Source of the DNA: an uncultured Atopobium sp.
Lineage (GTDB): Bacteria; Actinomycetota; Coriobacteriia; Coriobacteriales; Atopobiaceae
Length of the DNA stretch: 18,081 nt
Reading direction: 5' to 3'
Assembly: GCA_916720015.1 (NCBI GenBank)
Contig: CAKAPZ010000008.1
Span: 1-18,081, forward strand
The notes beneath the pieces are model-generated. The model had not been told where the DNA came from. It made no database searches and saw only the letters and a program-made list of their open reading frames with translations. The position numbers and the translations under genes are program-made. Below, piece by piece: positions 1 through 6,936 of the stretch. Within the stretch, counting starts at the first letter, position 1; every line of letters begins with the position of its first letter.

Positions 1-942
1 GCTGCTATGGCTGTTGTTCTTCTTTCCATTACGCTGCTTATGTTTGTTGTTCAGAAGTTTGTACTGGAAGCAAAGAGCACGTCTACACTTTCGGGCAAAG
101 CAACGCGAGCTAGGATGCTTATTACAGACAACTCAGTTCGCATTCCACTTACCATTCTTTGCGCGCTGGTAGCACTCTTTGTTATTGGTATGTACCTCTG
201 CGTTCCTTATGGTTCGTTTGTTCGTTCCTGGGGCTCTAATTACGAGTTAACAACAAAGTGGTTTGAGCAGGTATTTACTAAGTACCACGGCTTGCAGGCG
301 TTTAGTGACTCGTTTATGCTCTCACTCATTGCAGCACCAATCACTGCTCTGCTTTCGATGATTATTTCTTATCTGGTAGTAAAACGTCGCTTCCGTGGCC
401 GTGGTTTTATCGAGGCTGTATCCATGCTTGCTATGGCAGTCCCTGGTACGGTTTTGGGCGTTGGCTATATTCGCGGTTTCTCAAGCGGCGTTATGCACAC
501 AGGATTTTTGCAAGGCCTGTATGGCACGGGACTTATCCTGATTATTGTCTTTGTCGTGCGTTCGCTTCCTACAGGAACACGCTCGGGCATCTCGGCACTT
601 CGACAGATTGATAAATCAATTGAGGAGTCCGCATACGACATGGGCGCCGACAGCTTTACGGTGTTTATGACCGTTACGTTGCCGCTAATTAAAGATTCGT
701 TCTTGTCTGGCCTGGTAACAGCGTTTGTCCGCTCCATCACCGCAATTTCTGCAGTTATCCTCTTGGTCACACCAGAGTTCCTGCTCATCACCGTTCAGAT
801 TAATGAGTTTGCCGGTAAGGGTTCATATGGTATGGCCTGCGCCTTTGCAACAATTCTGATTGTTATTACCTATGGCTCGGTATTGCTTATGAATTGGGCC
901 ATCAAACACTTTGGCACCAGCCGAGCACTCAAGGAGGAGTAA
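1..942 (+). CDS. Iron-type ABC transporter permease (FbpB/AfuB-like), C-terminal part
   Basis: Inner-membrane permease of a binding-protein-dependent ABC importer. The frame is open to the window edge, so the gene is cut at its 5' end; Met codons near the edge are internal. About 314 codons are seen, whereas fused FbpB-type permeases usually have 500-700 residues and two permease domains, so this is probably the second domain plus a linker. Several hydrophobic segments are visible. An EAA-like coupling loop (E-S-A-Y-D-M-G-A-D, about residues 207-215 counted from the Met at base 7) is followed by the usual T-L-P-L-I. The segment A-V-P-G-T-V-L-G-V-G-Y is typical of the Fe3+ and 2-aminoethylphosphonate permease group. 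The stop codon lies 3 bases before the ATPase start, and the ATPase ribosome-binding site sits inside the last codons of this gene, so the two are translationally coupled. The substrate is inferred: ferric iron is most likely, polyamine or phosphonate possible. The binding-protein gene is not in the window. Confidence 0.85.
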   Translation, partial: AAMAVVLLSITLLMFVVQKFVLEAKSTSTLSGKATRARMLITDNSVRIPLTILCALVALFVIGMYLCVPYGSFVRSWGSNYELTTKWFEQVFTKYHGLQAFSDSFMLSLIAAPITALLSMIISYLVVKRRFRGRGFIEAVSMLAMAVPGTVLGVGYIRGFSSGVMHTGFLQGLYGTGLILIIVFVVRSLPTGTRSGISALRQIDKSIEESAYDMGADSFTVFMTVTLPLIKDSFLSGLVTAFVRSITAISAVILLVTPEFLLITVQINEFAGKGSYGMACAFATILIVITYGSVLLMNWAIKHFGTSRALKEE

Positions 943-945
943 CAC

Positions 946-2025
946 ATGGCTACAGAGAAAAAAGGCGTTCGCCTTGAGCACATTTCCAAGATTTATCAGG
1001 ATCAGAAGACTGGAAAAGACTTCTACGCAGTTCAAGACGCTAACATCACTATTGCTCCTGGCGAGTTTGTTACGCTGCTTGGCCCTTCTGGCTGCGGAAA
1101 GACCACTATTCTGCGCATGATTGCTGGTTTTGAGAGTCCTGATGAGGGAAAGATCTTCCTTGGCGCTGAGCAGATTGATGAGCTTACTCCAAACAAGCGC
1201 GATACTGCCATGGTGTTCCAGAGCTATGCGCTACTTCCTCACTACAACATCTTTGACAATGTTGCCTATGGCCTCAAGCTTCGCAAAATGGACAAGGCAG
1301 TAATTCGCGAGAAGGTCCTTCACATCCTTGGTCTTGTTGGACTTGAGGGCATGGAAGAGCGCATGACCAACCAGCTTTCTGGTGGTCAGCAGCAGCGTGT
1401 TGCTTTGGCACGTGCTCTGGTTATTGAACCAAGCGTGCTCCTCTTTGACGAGCCTCTCTCAAACCTCGACGCTAAGCTCCGCGTTGACATGCGTAACGAG
1501 ATCCGTCGCATCCAGCAAGAGGCTGGTATTACCGCCATCTACGTCACACATGACCAGTCAGAGGCAATGGCGCTTTCAGACAACATCATCATTATGAAAA
1601 AGGGTGTTGTGGACCAAGTTGGCGATCCTCAGACGGTTTACTATCACCCAGCAGACGAGTTTGTTGCAGACTTTATTGGTGAGTCAAACTTCCTGCATGC
1701 AACCATTGCAGACAAGCTTGATTCTGAGACTGCTCTTTGCCGCTTTGAGAGCCATGAGTTTGAGGTCAGCGGATGTTCTCACCTGGACAAGGGTAAGGAA
1801 TGCTGCATTGTTCTTCGTCCAGAGTCTGCACGCCTTGCTGACGAGGGAACACTTGCCTGTGAGGTAGTTCTTTCTCGATTCATGGGTCACTACCAGAACT
1901 ACCACGTTATGGTAGGCGATACTCTCATCAAGATTACGGACTTCAATCCTCGTACCCACAAGATTTACAACGTTGGTGACCATGCCTTTGTTGACTTCAC
2001 CAAAGATGAGGTCCACGTTCTGTAA
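946..2025 (+). CDS. ABC transporter ATP-binding protein (FbpC/PotA-like) with TOBE domain
   Basis: Cytoplasmic ATPase that drives the permease encoded just upstream; 359 residues, normal for the FbpC/PotA/MalK group. All nucleotide-binding motifs are intact: Walker A GPSGCGKT (46-53), Q-loop with Q92 in FQSYALLPHY, signature LSGGQ (144-148), Walker B VLLFDEP with D168 and E169, D-loop SNLD, and switch His202 in VTHDQSEA. After about residue 235 comes a C-terminal TOBE-type region, which in this family senses regulators or substrate. The start is set by AAGGAGG eight bases upstream of the ATG. Motifs alone cannot separate iron from polyamine transporters in this family; iron is preferred because of the fused permease. 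The gene ends the operon at a strong hairpin terminator. Confidence 0.93.
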   Translation: MATEKKGVRLEHISKIYQDQKTGKDFYAVQDANITIAPGEFVTLLGPSGCGKTTILRMIAGFESPDEGKIFLGAEQIDELTPNKRDTAMVFQSYALLPHYNIFDNVAYGLKLRKMDKAVIREKVLHILGLVGLEGMEERMTNQLSGGQQQRVALARALVIEPSVLLFDEPLSNLDAKLRVDMRNEIRRIQQEAGITAIYVTHDQSEAMALSDNIIIMKKGVVDQVGDPQTVYYHPADEFVADFIGESNFLHATIADKLDSETALCRFESHEFEVSGCSHLDKGKECCIVLRPESARLADEGTLACEVVLSRFMGHYQNYHVMVGDTLIKITDFNPRTHKIYNVGDHAFVDFTKDEVHVL

Positions 2026-2049
2026 GCGCTTTGGTTAAAGCAGTAACGT

Positions 2050-2085
2050 ATGGCGAGAAGATCAGTTGGTCTTCTCGCCATTTTT
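2050..2085 (+). terminator. Intrinsic terminator after the ABC operon, built from paired GGCGAGAA octamers
   Basis: Perfect 12-bp stem ATGGCGAGAAGA (2050-2061) with TCTTCTCGCCAT (2070-2081), 8-base loop, then a run of T. It lies between the convergent ABC ATPase and LacI-type genes, so it may stop transcription from both sides, although the T run is clear only on the plus strand. Both arms contain the octamer that recurs through the window. Confidence 0.85.
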
Positions 2086-2086
2086 G

Positions 2087-3091
2087 TCAGATGGTTGATT
2101 TGAGCCAGTTTAGTTTGCAGGTGAGCAGCTTATGTTCAGGCTCAAGCGAGGGATCCTTGATTCTTTTAAGGAGCATCTTGCAAGCGGCATAGCCCTCTTC
2201 ATAGACAGGCTCGACAATGGTTGAGATACTTTTAACGGGCAGGTCAGTCCAATCAGTGTTATTGAATCCCAACAGACCAACTTGCTCTGGAATTACTGTT
2301 TCATAGGATTGCAGTGCACTGTAAACACTTTTAAGAGCCCATTGATTTGGCACAAATACCAGTGTTTTCTTTGATGGAAGAATGTGATTATTGAGCCATT
2401 GCGTGATGGCAGAGATAGAGAGCGTATTTTGCTCCATGGTGAGGCGCTCGTGAGATTTATTTGAGGCCTCTAAGGCATCAGTGAAGCCAGATTCTCGTTC
2501 AATTCTGGTACGACCTTTTGGCTCTCCACCAATGATTAAAAAGTTTTCGTATCCGCGTTCAATGCAGTGCGACGCTGCTGAATACACACCGTCGTAGAGG
2601 TTACTTTTTATCCAGGATGTATTAAGGGCAAGAAGGTCGCAGTCAAAATAGACAACTGGTTTTCCAACTTTAGCAATTCGTCTATCTACCGCTCTGAATT
2701 GATTGGTGGGCTGGATAAGCATGCCATCTGCTCCAATTGAAAGCATTTTCTCAACCCAGTCAGCTTCAAGCGTGGGGTCAAAACGAGAATTGCAAATAAT
2801 TGTCTGATATCCAGCTTCAAGAGCAGCATCTTCAATACCGTTAGTCATTTGAGCTGCCCAAGCATTAGTGTTGTCCAGGATGAGAACAGCAATAATTCCA
2901 GAGCTCTTCTTAACCATTGCTTGAGCTTGGGCGCTTGGAATATATCCCGTATTTTCAATTGCTTTTTTGATACGTTGCTTAGTTGCTTCGGACATCTTTT
3001 CAAAGTGTCCGTTAAGGTAATTCGAAACGGTGGCAATAGACACATTTGCTAATTTTGCAAGGTCAATGATAGTGGTCTTAGACATTGGCAC
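2087..3091 (-). CDS. LacI-family transcriptional regulator
   Basis: DNA-binding sugar-responsive regulator of 334 residues, the usual length. The N-terminus holds a classical LacI helix-turn-helix (IIDLAKLANVSIATVSNYLNG, given in two parts: IIDLAKLANVS then IATVSNYLNG), with the hinge region near residues 50-60. The rest is a periplasmic-binding-protein-like effector domain, with recognisable GVLLIQPTN-like, RGY and G-L-L-G-F-N-N-T segments. The start chosen is a GTG at 3091 with GGTGA seven bases upstream. An ATG two codons downstream (3085) is an equally reasonable start. The gene diverges from the PTS cluster, and the shared upstream gap contains palindromes with a central CG, so it probably controls that cluster and itself. 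The effector is unknown, presumably the sugar or sugar phosphate handled by the PTS and GatZ-like proteins. Confidence 0.92.
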   Translation of the reverse strand: MPMSKTTIIDLAKLANVSIATVSNYLNGHFEKMSEATKQRIKKAIENTGYIPSAQAQAMVKKSSGIIAVLILDNTNAWAAQMTNGIEDAALEAGYQTIICNSRFDPTLEADWVEKMLSIGADGMLIQPTNQFRAVDRRIAKVGKPVVYFDCDLLALNTSWIKSNLYDGVYSAASHCIERGYENFLIIGGEPKGRTRIERESGFTDALEASNKSHERLTMEQNTLSISAITQWLNNHILPSKKTLVFVPNQWALKSVYSALQSYETVIPEQVGLLGFNNTDWTDLPVKSISTIVEPVYEEGYAACKMLLKRIKDPSLEPEHKLLTCKLNWLKSTI

Positions 3092-3128
3092 TCATTTCAC
3101 CGAAATTTTTACAATGTACTTGCAAAAC

Positions 3129-3213
3129 ATAAACGTTAGTGAGTGTGCTGGATTTCACGTTGGTTAAACGTTTAACAAAATTCATCATAACACAAGGTAG
3201 ATTAGACGTTTAC
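3129..3213. promoter_or_regulatory. Putative LacI-type operator array in the divergent gap
   Basis: A perfect 14-bp palindrome GTTAAACGTTTAAC at 3163-3176 has the central CG typical of LacI-family operators. Two related imperfect sites flank it: ATAAACGTTAG around 3129-3139 and TTAGACGTTTAC around 3202-3213. Centre-to-centre distances are about 35 and 38 bases. I infer that the divergent LacI-type protein binds here. The central site also partly resembles a catabolite-repression (cre) sequence. I could not assign convincing -35/-10 boxes for either direction. Confidence 0.6.
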
Positions 3214-3286
3214 CGAAATCCTCTTTTAAAAAAGATTGAAACAATGCAAAGTATGAGTTGGAAACGTACGTCGAAAAGACGTGCTC

Positions 3287-3309
3287 GTGCGCCCCGCATA
3301 GGGGCTCAC
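3287..3309 (+). other. GC-rich hairpin in the PTS mRNA leader
   Basis: GTGCGCCCC (3287-3295) pairs with GGGGCTCAC (3301-3309) with one mismatch and a 5-base loop GCATA, ending 26 bases before the IIB start codon. There is no T run, so it is not a standard terminator. It may stabilise the message. Role unknown. Confidence 0.4.
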
Positions 3310-3335
3310 AACTTACTTTGCGAGAGGACATAACC

Positions 3336-3656
3336 ATGAACGTCGTTGCTGTATGCGCATGCACGGTTGGAATTGCTCACACCTGGATGGCAAAAGAGGC
3401 CATTGAGAAAGAGTGTGAGCGTCGCGGCTATGAATTCAAGGTAGAGGCTCAAGGCGGTTATGGCATTGAGAACGAGCTTGAACAGGACGAAGTTGACGCT
3501 GCTGACGTTGTTCTTCTCGCCATTGCAATTGGTATCGAAGGCGACGAGCGTTTTGACGAGAAACGCGATGAGGGTCGCGTTCTAACGTTGGATCCTTCGC
3601 TGGCTATCGCAGATCCAGCAAAGGTTATTGATCAGGTAGTTGCGCTGGCTGAGTAG
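3336..3656 (+). CDS. PTS fructose-family EIIB component
   Basis: Small cytoplasmic phosphocarrier (106 residues) that passes phosphate from EIIA to the sugar during uptake through EIIC. The P-loop-like active site is C-A-C-T-V-G-I-A-H-T; by alignment with the family motif ACPTGIAHT, the phosphorylated residue is Cys9, with Thr in place of the usual Pro after it. Other family marks are VEAQGGYG-IEN, ADVVLLAIAI, and ERF-DEKR. The ATG at 3336 has GAGAGGA eight bases upstream. The frame is open further upstream to 3258, but that stretch has no family similarity. It is the first gene of a IIB-IIC-GatZ-like cluster facing the LacI-type gene. No EIIA domain is fused or nearby. Confidence 0.88.
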   Translation: MNVVAVCACTVGIAHTWMAKEAIEKECERRGYEFKVEAQGGYGIENELEQDEVDAADVVLLAIAIGIEGDERFDEKRDEGRVLTLDPSLAIADPAKVIDQVVALAE

Positions 3657-3700
3657 CAAGCGCGTAAGTGATAACGCAAGGAAGAAGAGAGGAGAAACCC

Positions 3701-4771
3701 ATGGCAGAGGAAAAGAGTCCCTCAGTTTTGGGCAAGGTCGGTAAAGACCTTCTAAAGGCGTTTAACACTGGTGTTTCGTACTTTATTCCTATTGTCGTAG
3801 TTGGCGGAGTCTTCTTGGCCTTCTCGCTGGCTACAGGAACTGCAGGAAAAGACGGTATTGAAGTCACCAATCCTTTGATGCAGAGTCTCAACCTTATTGG
3901 TATGGCTGGCATCAAGATGATGATTCCTGTCCTTGCTGCTTACATTGCCTATTCTTTGGGCGGAAAGCCTGCCCTGGCACCTGGTTTTGTCCTTGGTTAC
4001 CTGGCAAGCAACCCTGTTCCTGTAGGCGAGGTCCAGGTTTCTACTGGCTTCTTGGGTGCAATGGTCCTTGGCGTTGCTGCCGGCTATCTTGTCCAGTGGA
4101 TGAAGAGCTGGAAGGTTAATAACACCATTCGCACCATCATGCCAATTCTGATTATCCCAAGTTTGTCTTCACTGGCTCTTGGCATGCTCTACATCTACGT
4201 TTTAGCAGCTCCACTTGGTGCATTCATGGACTGGCTGACCAGCCTGCTTTCAAGCCTTCAGGGCGGTTCCGCAGTTGTTCTTGGTATTGTAATTGGCCTT
4301 ATGACCGCATTTGATATGGGTGGCCCAGTTAACAAGACTGCTTCTACTTTCACCATGGCTCTTATGACCGCAGGTGTTTATGGCCCTAACGGCGCATTCC
4401 GTGTTGCAGTTGCTATTCCTCCACTGGTCTGCGGTGTTGCATCTCTTATTGCTCGCAGCAAGTTTGACGACACTGATAGGCAGATGGGTATCTCTGCAGT
4501 CTTCATGGGACTCATTGGTATTACTGAGGGCGCAATTCCCTTTGCTGTTAAGGATCTTGCACACACCCTGCCTGCAATTATGATTGGTTCTGCAGTTGGT
4601 GCTGGTCTTGCTGCTTGGCACGGCATTGAGTGCTTTGTTCCTCACGGTGGCATGATTGTTGCTGCAGCTACAAACAACATTGCCCTCTACACCCTTGATA
4701 TGGCAATTGGCGTTGCAGTAGGTGTTGCAATCCTTGTTCTTACCAAGCCAAAGCTTGAGGACAACAAGTAA
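3701..4771 (+). CDS. PTS fructose-family EIIC permease
   Basis: Integral membrane sugar channel of a phosphotransferase system, 356 residues, the usual size for a stand-alone fructose-type IIC. About nine hydrophobic segments follow a short cytoplasmic N-terminus. Family marks are F-D-M-G-G-P-V-N-K-T-A in the middle and G-I-T-E-G-A-I-P-F-A near the C-terminal third; the latter Glu lies in the sugar-binding site of related IIC proteins. The ATG at 3701 follows an AGGAG sequence; a GTG at 3668 in the same frame lacks one. It begins 44 bases after the IIB stop, so the two are almost certainly cotranscribed. The sugar is unknown: fructose-type IIC proteins also carry mannitol-like, mannose-derived and ketohexose substrates, and the downstream GatZ-like gene suggests a ketohexose or hexitol. 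Confidence 0.9.
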   Translation: MAEEKSPSVLGKVGKDLLKAFNTGVSYFIPIVVVGGVFLAFSLATGTAGKDGIEVTNPLMQSLNLIGMAGIKMMIPVLAAYIAYSLGGKPALAPGFVLGYLASNPVPVGEVQVSTGFLGAMVLGVAAGYLVQWMKSWKVNNTIRTIMPILIIPSLSSLALGMLYIYVLAAPLGAFMDWLTSLLSSLQGGSAVVLGIVIGLMTAFDMGGPVNKTASTFTMALMTAGVYGPNGAFRVAVAIPPLVCGVASLIARSKFDDTDRQMGISAVFMGLIGITEGAIPFAVKDLAHTLPAIMIGSAVGAGLAAWHGIECFVPHGGMIVAAATNNIALYTLDMAIGVAVGVAILVLTKPKLEDNK

Positions 4772-4776
4772 CACAC

Positions 4777-4870
4777 GGCGAGAAACGCATGCACCTTGAG
4801 GTCTTTGACCTTAAAAATTGAAGTTAAAAGGAGAGGGGCGTAGGGATTCAACCCCCACGCCCTTCTTATT
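4777..4870 (+). other. Intercistronic hairpins between the EIIC and GatZ-like genes
   Basis: The 129-base gap starts with a single GGCGAGAA octamer (4777-4784). A 7-bp stem TGAGGTC/GACCTTA follows (4797-4813). A stronger hairpin, GGGCGT (4836-4841) with ACGCCC (4857-4862) plus inner GGG/CCC pairs, is followed by TTCTTATT. The last looks like a weak or partial terminator that could lower expression of the downstream gene relative to the PTS genes. Confidence 0.5.
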
Positions 4871-4900
4871 ACCAAGAAACACTCTTGGGAAGGGGTAATT

Positions 4901-6181
4901 ATGGAAAAGCTACCAATCAAAAAAGCTGTTGAAGGGTTGCTTAAGCTTCAGGACACAGGAAGGTCCGCCACGCTGTTAGGAATTGGACCAATGTCACCCA
5001 ACCTGCTTCAGGCAGCTTTTGAACTTGGTAGAGATTGCGATTTTCCTCTGATGTTTATTGCATCTAGAAACCAGGTAGACCTTGATGAACTTGGTGGAGG
5101 ATACGTAAATTCTTGGGATCAGAAGCGTTTCTCGGAAGATATTGCTGAAGCAGCTCAGAAGGTTGGTTTTGACGGACTGTATTACCTCTGCCGCGACCAC
5201 GGTGGTCCTTGGCAGCGCGACGAGGAGCGCAACGCTCACCTTCCAGAAGATGAGGCTATGGAGCTTGCCAAGAAGTCTTATCTTGCCGACATGCTTAACG
5301 GTTTTGACCTGCTGATGATTGACCCAACTAAGGATCCTTTTGAGATTGGCAAGGTTATTCCGCTTGATGTGGTTCTTCGCCGTACAGTTGATTTGATTGA
5401 GTGGTGCGAGAAGGAACGTGTTTCTCGCGGTCTTCCTGAGATTGGTTATGAGGTTGGTACCGAGGAAACAAACGGTGGCCTGACCTCTACCGACAAGTAT
5501 CACACCTTCATTGAGCAGCTTAAGAGTGAGCTGACCGCAAAAGGACTGCCTATGCCAACCTTTATTGTTGGACAGACAGGAACACTTACGCGCCTTACTG
5601 AGCAGGTTGGTCACTACGATTTTGAGGCTGCTATTAGCCTTGCTGAGATGGCCAAGAGCTACGGCGTTGGTCTTAAGGAGCACAATGCAGACTACCTTGA
5701 TGACGTGACGCTGCTTGAGCACACTCCTGCAAATGTAACCGCTTCAAACGTAGCTCCACAGTATGGAACAGAGGAGACTCGCGCATATTTGAAGCTTTGC
5801 GATGTAGAGGATCTTCTGGTTAAAGAAGGTCTCCTGAAGGCAGACGAGGTTTCCGGCTTGAGAAACACCCTGTTGGTCAAGGCAATTGAGACTGAGCGTT
5901 GGCGTAAGTGGATGGTGGGTGACCAGGTCAATCTGACTGTTGAGCAGATTCTTGCTGATCACAAACTGTCGCTGGATATTCTTGATATTTCTGGTCATTA
6001 TGCATTTAATAACGACGAGGTCAAAGCCGCAACTGAGCACCTGTACAAGAACCTTGCTCAGTTTAATATTGATGGTCAGCGTTTTGTTGTTGATCACATC
6101 AAACGTCCTCTTCGTCAGTATGTTGAGTGCTATAGACTTGAGGGAGTTACTACGCGTATTCGTAAGGCACTGGCAGAGTAA
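4901..6181 (+). CDS. Divergent GatZ/KbaZ-like protein (tagatose-bisphosphate aldolase non-catalytic subunit family)
   Basis: 426-residue cytoplasmic protein. It shares the layout of the GatZ/KbaZ family: ASRNQVD (54-60) for the family's ATSNQVN, CRDHGGPW (97-104) for GGDHLGP, DPTKD (141-145) where GatZ has HLDAS, YEVGTEETNGG (183-193) for IGTEVPVPGG, a conserved Gln225, KEHNADY (259-265) for EAHSTDY, and NVAPQYGTEETRAY where GatZ has LKVGPALTFALREA. The match is by motif order; overall identity looks low. In enteric bacteria GatZ supports the aldolase GatY, but no GatY-like gene is present here. Related proteins have been described as ketose or uronate 4-epimerases, so an enzyme acting on a sugar phosphate is possible; this is inference. 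The ribosome-binding site is GGAAGGGG about 9 bases upstream. Its place after PTS IIB-IIC points to metabolism of the imported sugar. Confidence 0.7.
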   Translation: MEKLPIKKAVEGLLKLQDTGRSATLLGIGPMSPNLLQAAFELGRDCDFPLMFIASRNQVDLDELGGGYVNSWDQKRFSEDIAEAAQKVGFDGLYYLCRDHGGPWQRDEERNAHLPEDEAMELAKKSYLADMLNGFDLLMIDPTKDPFEIGKVIPLDVVLRRTVDLIEWCEKERVSRGLPEIGYEVGTEETNGGLTSTDKYHTFIEQLKSELTAKGLPMPTFIVGQTGTLTRLTEQVGHYDFEAAISLAEMAKSYGVGLKEHNADYLDDVTLLEHTPANVTASNVAPQYGTEETRAYLKLCDVEDLLVKEGLLKADEVSGLRNTLLVKAIETERWRKWMVGDQVNLTVEQILADHKLSLDILDISGHYAFNNDEVKAATEHLYKNLAQFNIDGQRFVVDHIKRPLRQYVECYRLEGVTTRIRKALAE

Positions 6182-6227
6182 GTGCTCGTGCTTTCAGACA
6201 CGGTGTTTTGCCGTTGTAACGCCTTTG

Positions 6228-6245
6228 CTGTCCAATTTTGGACAG
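6228..6245. repeat. 18-base palindromic element downstream of the GatZ-like gene
   Basis: CTGTCCAATTTTGGACAG: perfect 8-base arms around a 2-base centre (or a 7-bp stem with a 4-base loop as RNA). It sits between the stop codon of the GatZ-like gene and the strong terminator 16 bases further on. There is no T run of its own. It could be an RNA-stabilising hairpin or a protein site. Confidence 0.55.
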
Positions 6246-6260
6246 ATAGCTGACAAACCT

Positions 6261-6298
6261 AAGAGGTCGAAGGCTTTTTGCTTTCGACCTCTTTTCTT
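6261..6298 (+). terminator. Intrinsic terminator of the PTS/GatZ-like cluster
   Basis: Stem AAGAGGTCGAAGGC (6261-6274) pairs with GCTTTCGACCTCTT (6280-6293) with one G-T pair, a 5-base T loop, and a T-rich tail TTTTCTTGT. It clearly ends the upstream transcript. The downstream hypothetical gene starts 53 bases later and needs its own promoter; TATCAT at 6307-6312 is a possible -10 box. Confidence 0.9.
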
Positions 6299-6350
6299 GT
6301 GCGATGTATCATAGAGAACAATAGTTACAAAAACGACGCTAAGGAGCGGC

Positions 6351-6809
6351 ATGGCCGAAAACAACGAGCGCAAAGATGGAGTTTCTCCCCAGCTTGATAT
6401 GCTCTCAACTGAGCTGCTTGGAGATGCGTTTGACCTGCTTGCAGATGGCCAATCACTGAACGTTTTGCTTGTAGTTGAGGATGCAGCAGGCACGGTTGCA
6501 AGCTATGAGTTCTCCGATGACGGCCCAGAGGAGCTGCTTGAGGGTGCCCATAAGCGCGTGCTTGACCTGGCAAAACAGAAGGGCGATAAAGAAGCGGGAC
6601 TTGAAGAGCCTGTTCGCTATGCGCTTGTATATGAGGGAGCCATTCAACTGCTTAAAGAGGGTGGTTACGAAGATGCCGTGCTTCTTGAGTTTGGCGAGAA
6701 GGGCTATAAGAGTTTCTCGGCATATTCTTTAGTTCACGGAAAAGGCCAAGGCGACCAGTTTGTGTGGTCTGATCCTGCTCCAGCAGGGGAGCTTGAGCCA
6801 CTTCTGTAA
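6351..6809 (+). CDS. Small acidic protein of unknown function
   Basis: 152 residues, rich in Glu and Asp, with no signal peptide or membrane segment, so probably cytoplasmic. I do not recognise a family. A leading segment (S-T-E-L-L-G-D-A-F-D-L-L-A-D-G-Q-S) is followed by alternating beta-like and helical stretches (N-V-L-L-V-V-E-D, Y-A-L-V-Y-E-G-A-I-Q-L-L, D-A-V-L-L-E-F-G-E-K-G-Y). This looks like a compact alpha/beta fold. The start is supported by AAGGAG five bases before the ATG, and codon use matches its neighbours. It stands alone between a terminator and typA, in the same direction as typA. It is probably a real gene restricted to related bacteria; function unknown. Confidence 0.8.
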   Translation: MAENNERKDGVSPQLDMLSTELLGDAFDLLADGQSLNVLLVVEDAAGTVASYEFSDDGPEELLEGAHKRVLDLAKQKGDKEAGLEEPVRYALVYEGAIQLLKEGGYEDAVLLEFGEKGYKSFSAYSLVHGKGQGDQFVWSDPAPAGELEPLL

Positions 6810-6856
6810 TGAAAAAGCTGCGTTCATTGAAATTTCTGGACGTTCTAGGCACGTAA

Positions 6857-6885
6857 TTGCACTAAAGTTCTAAAGCTGATAAAAA
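6857..6885 (+). promoter_or_regulatory. Possible typA promoter
   Basis: TTGCAC (6857-6862), a 17-base spacer, then TAAAAA (6880-6885), about 50 bases upstream of the typA start. The match to the housekeeping consensus is moderate. Confidence 0.35.
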
Positions 6886-6936
6886 TTGGACCTGAAGTAG
6901 CAAGTCCAAACACATACCTTCGAGAGATAGAGACTT

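Noticed and set aside
3258..3335. 26-codon N-terminal extension of the EIIB gene
   Set aside because: The extension lacks a ribosome-binding site and family similarity and contains the GC-rich leader hairpin; the ATG at 3336 has a good site and starts at the conserved first strand.
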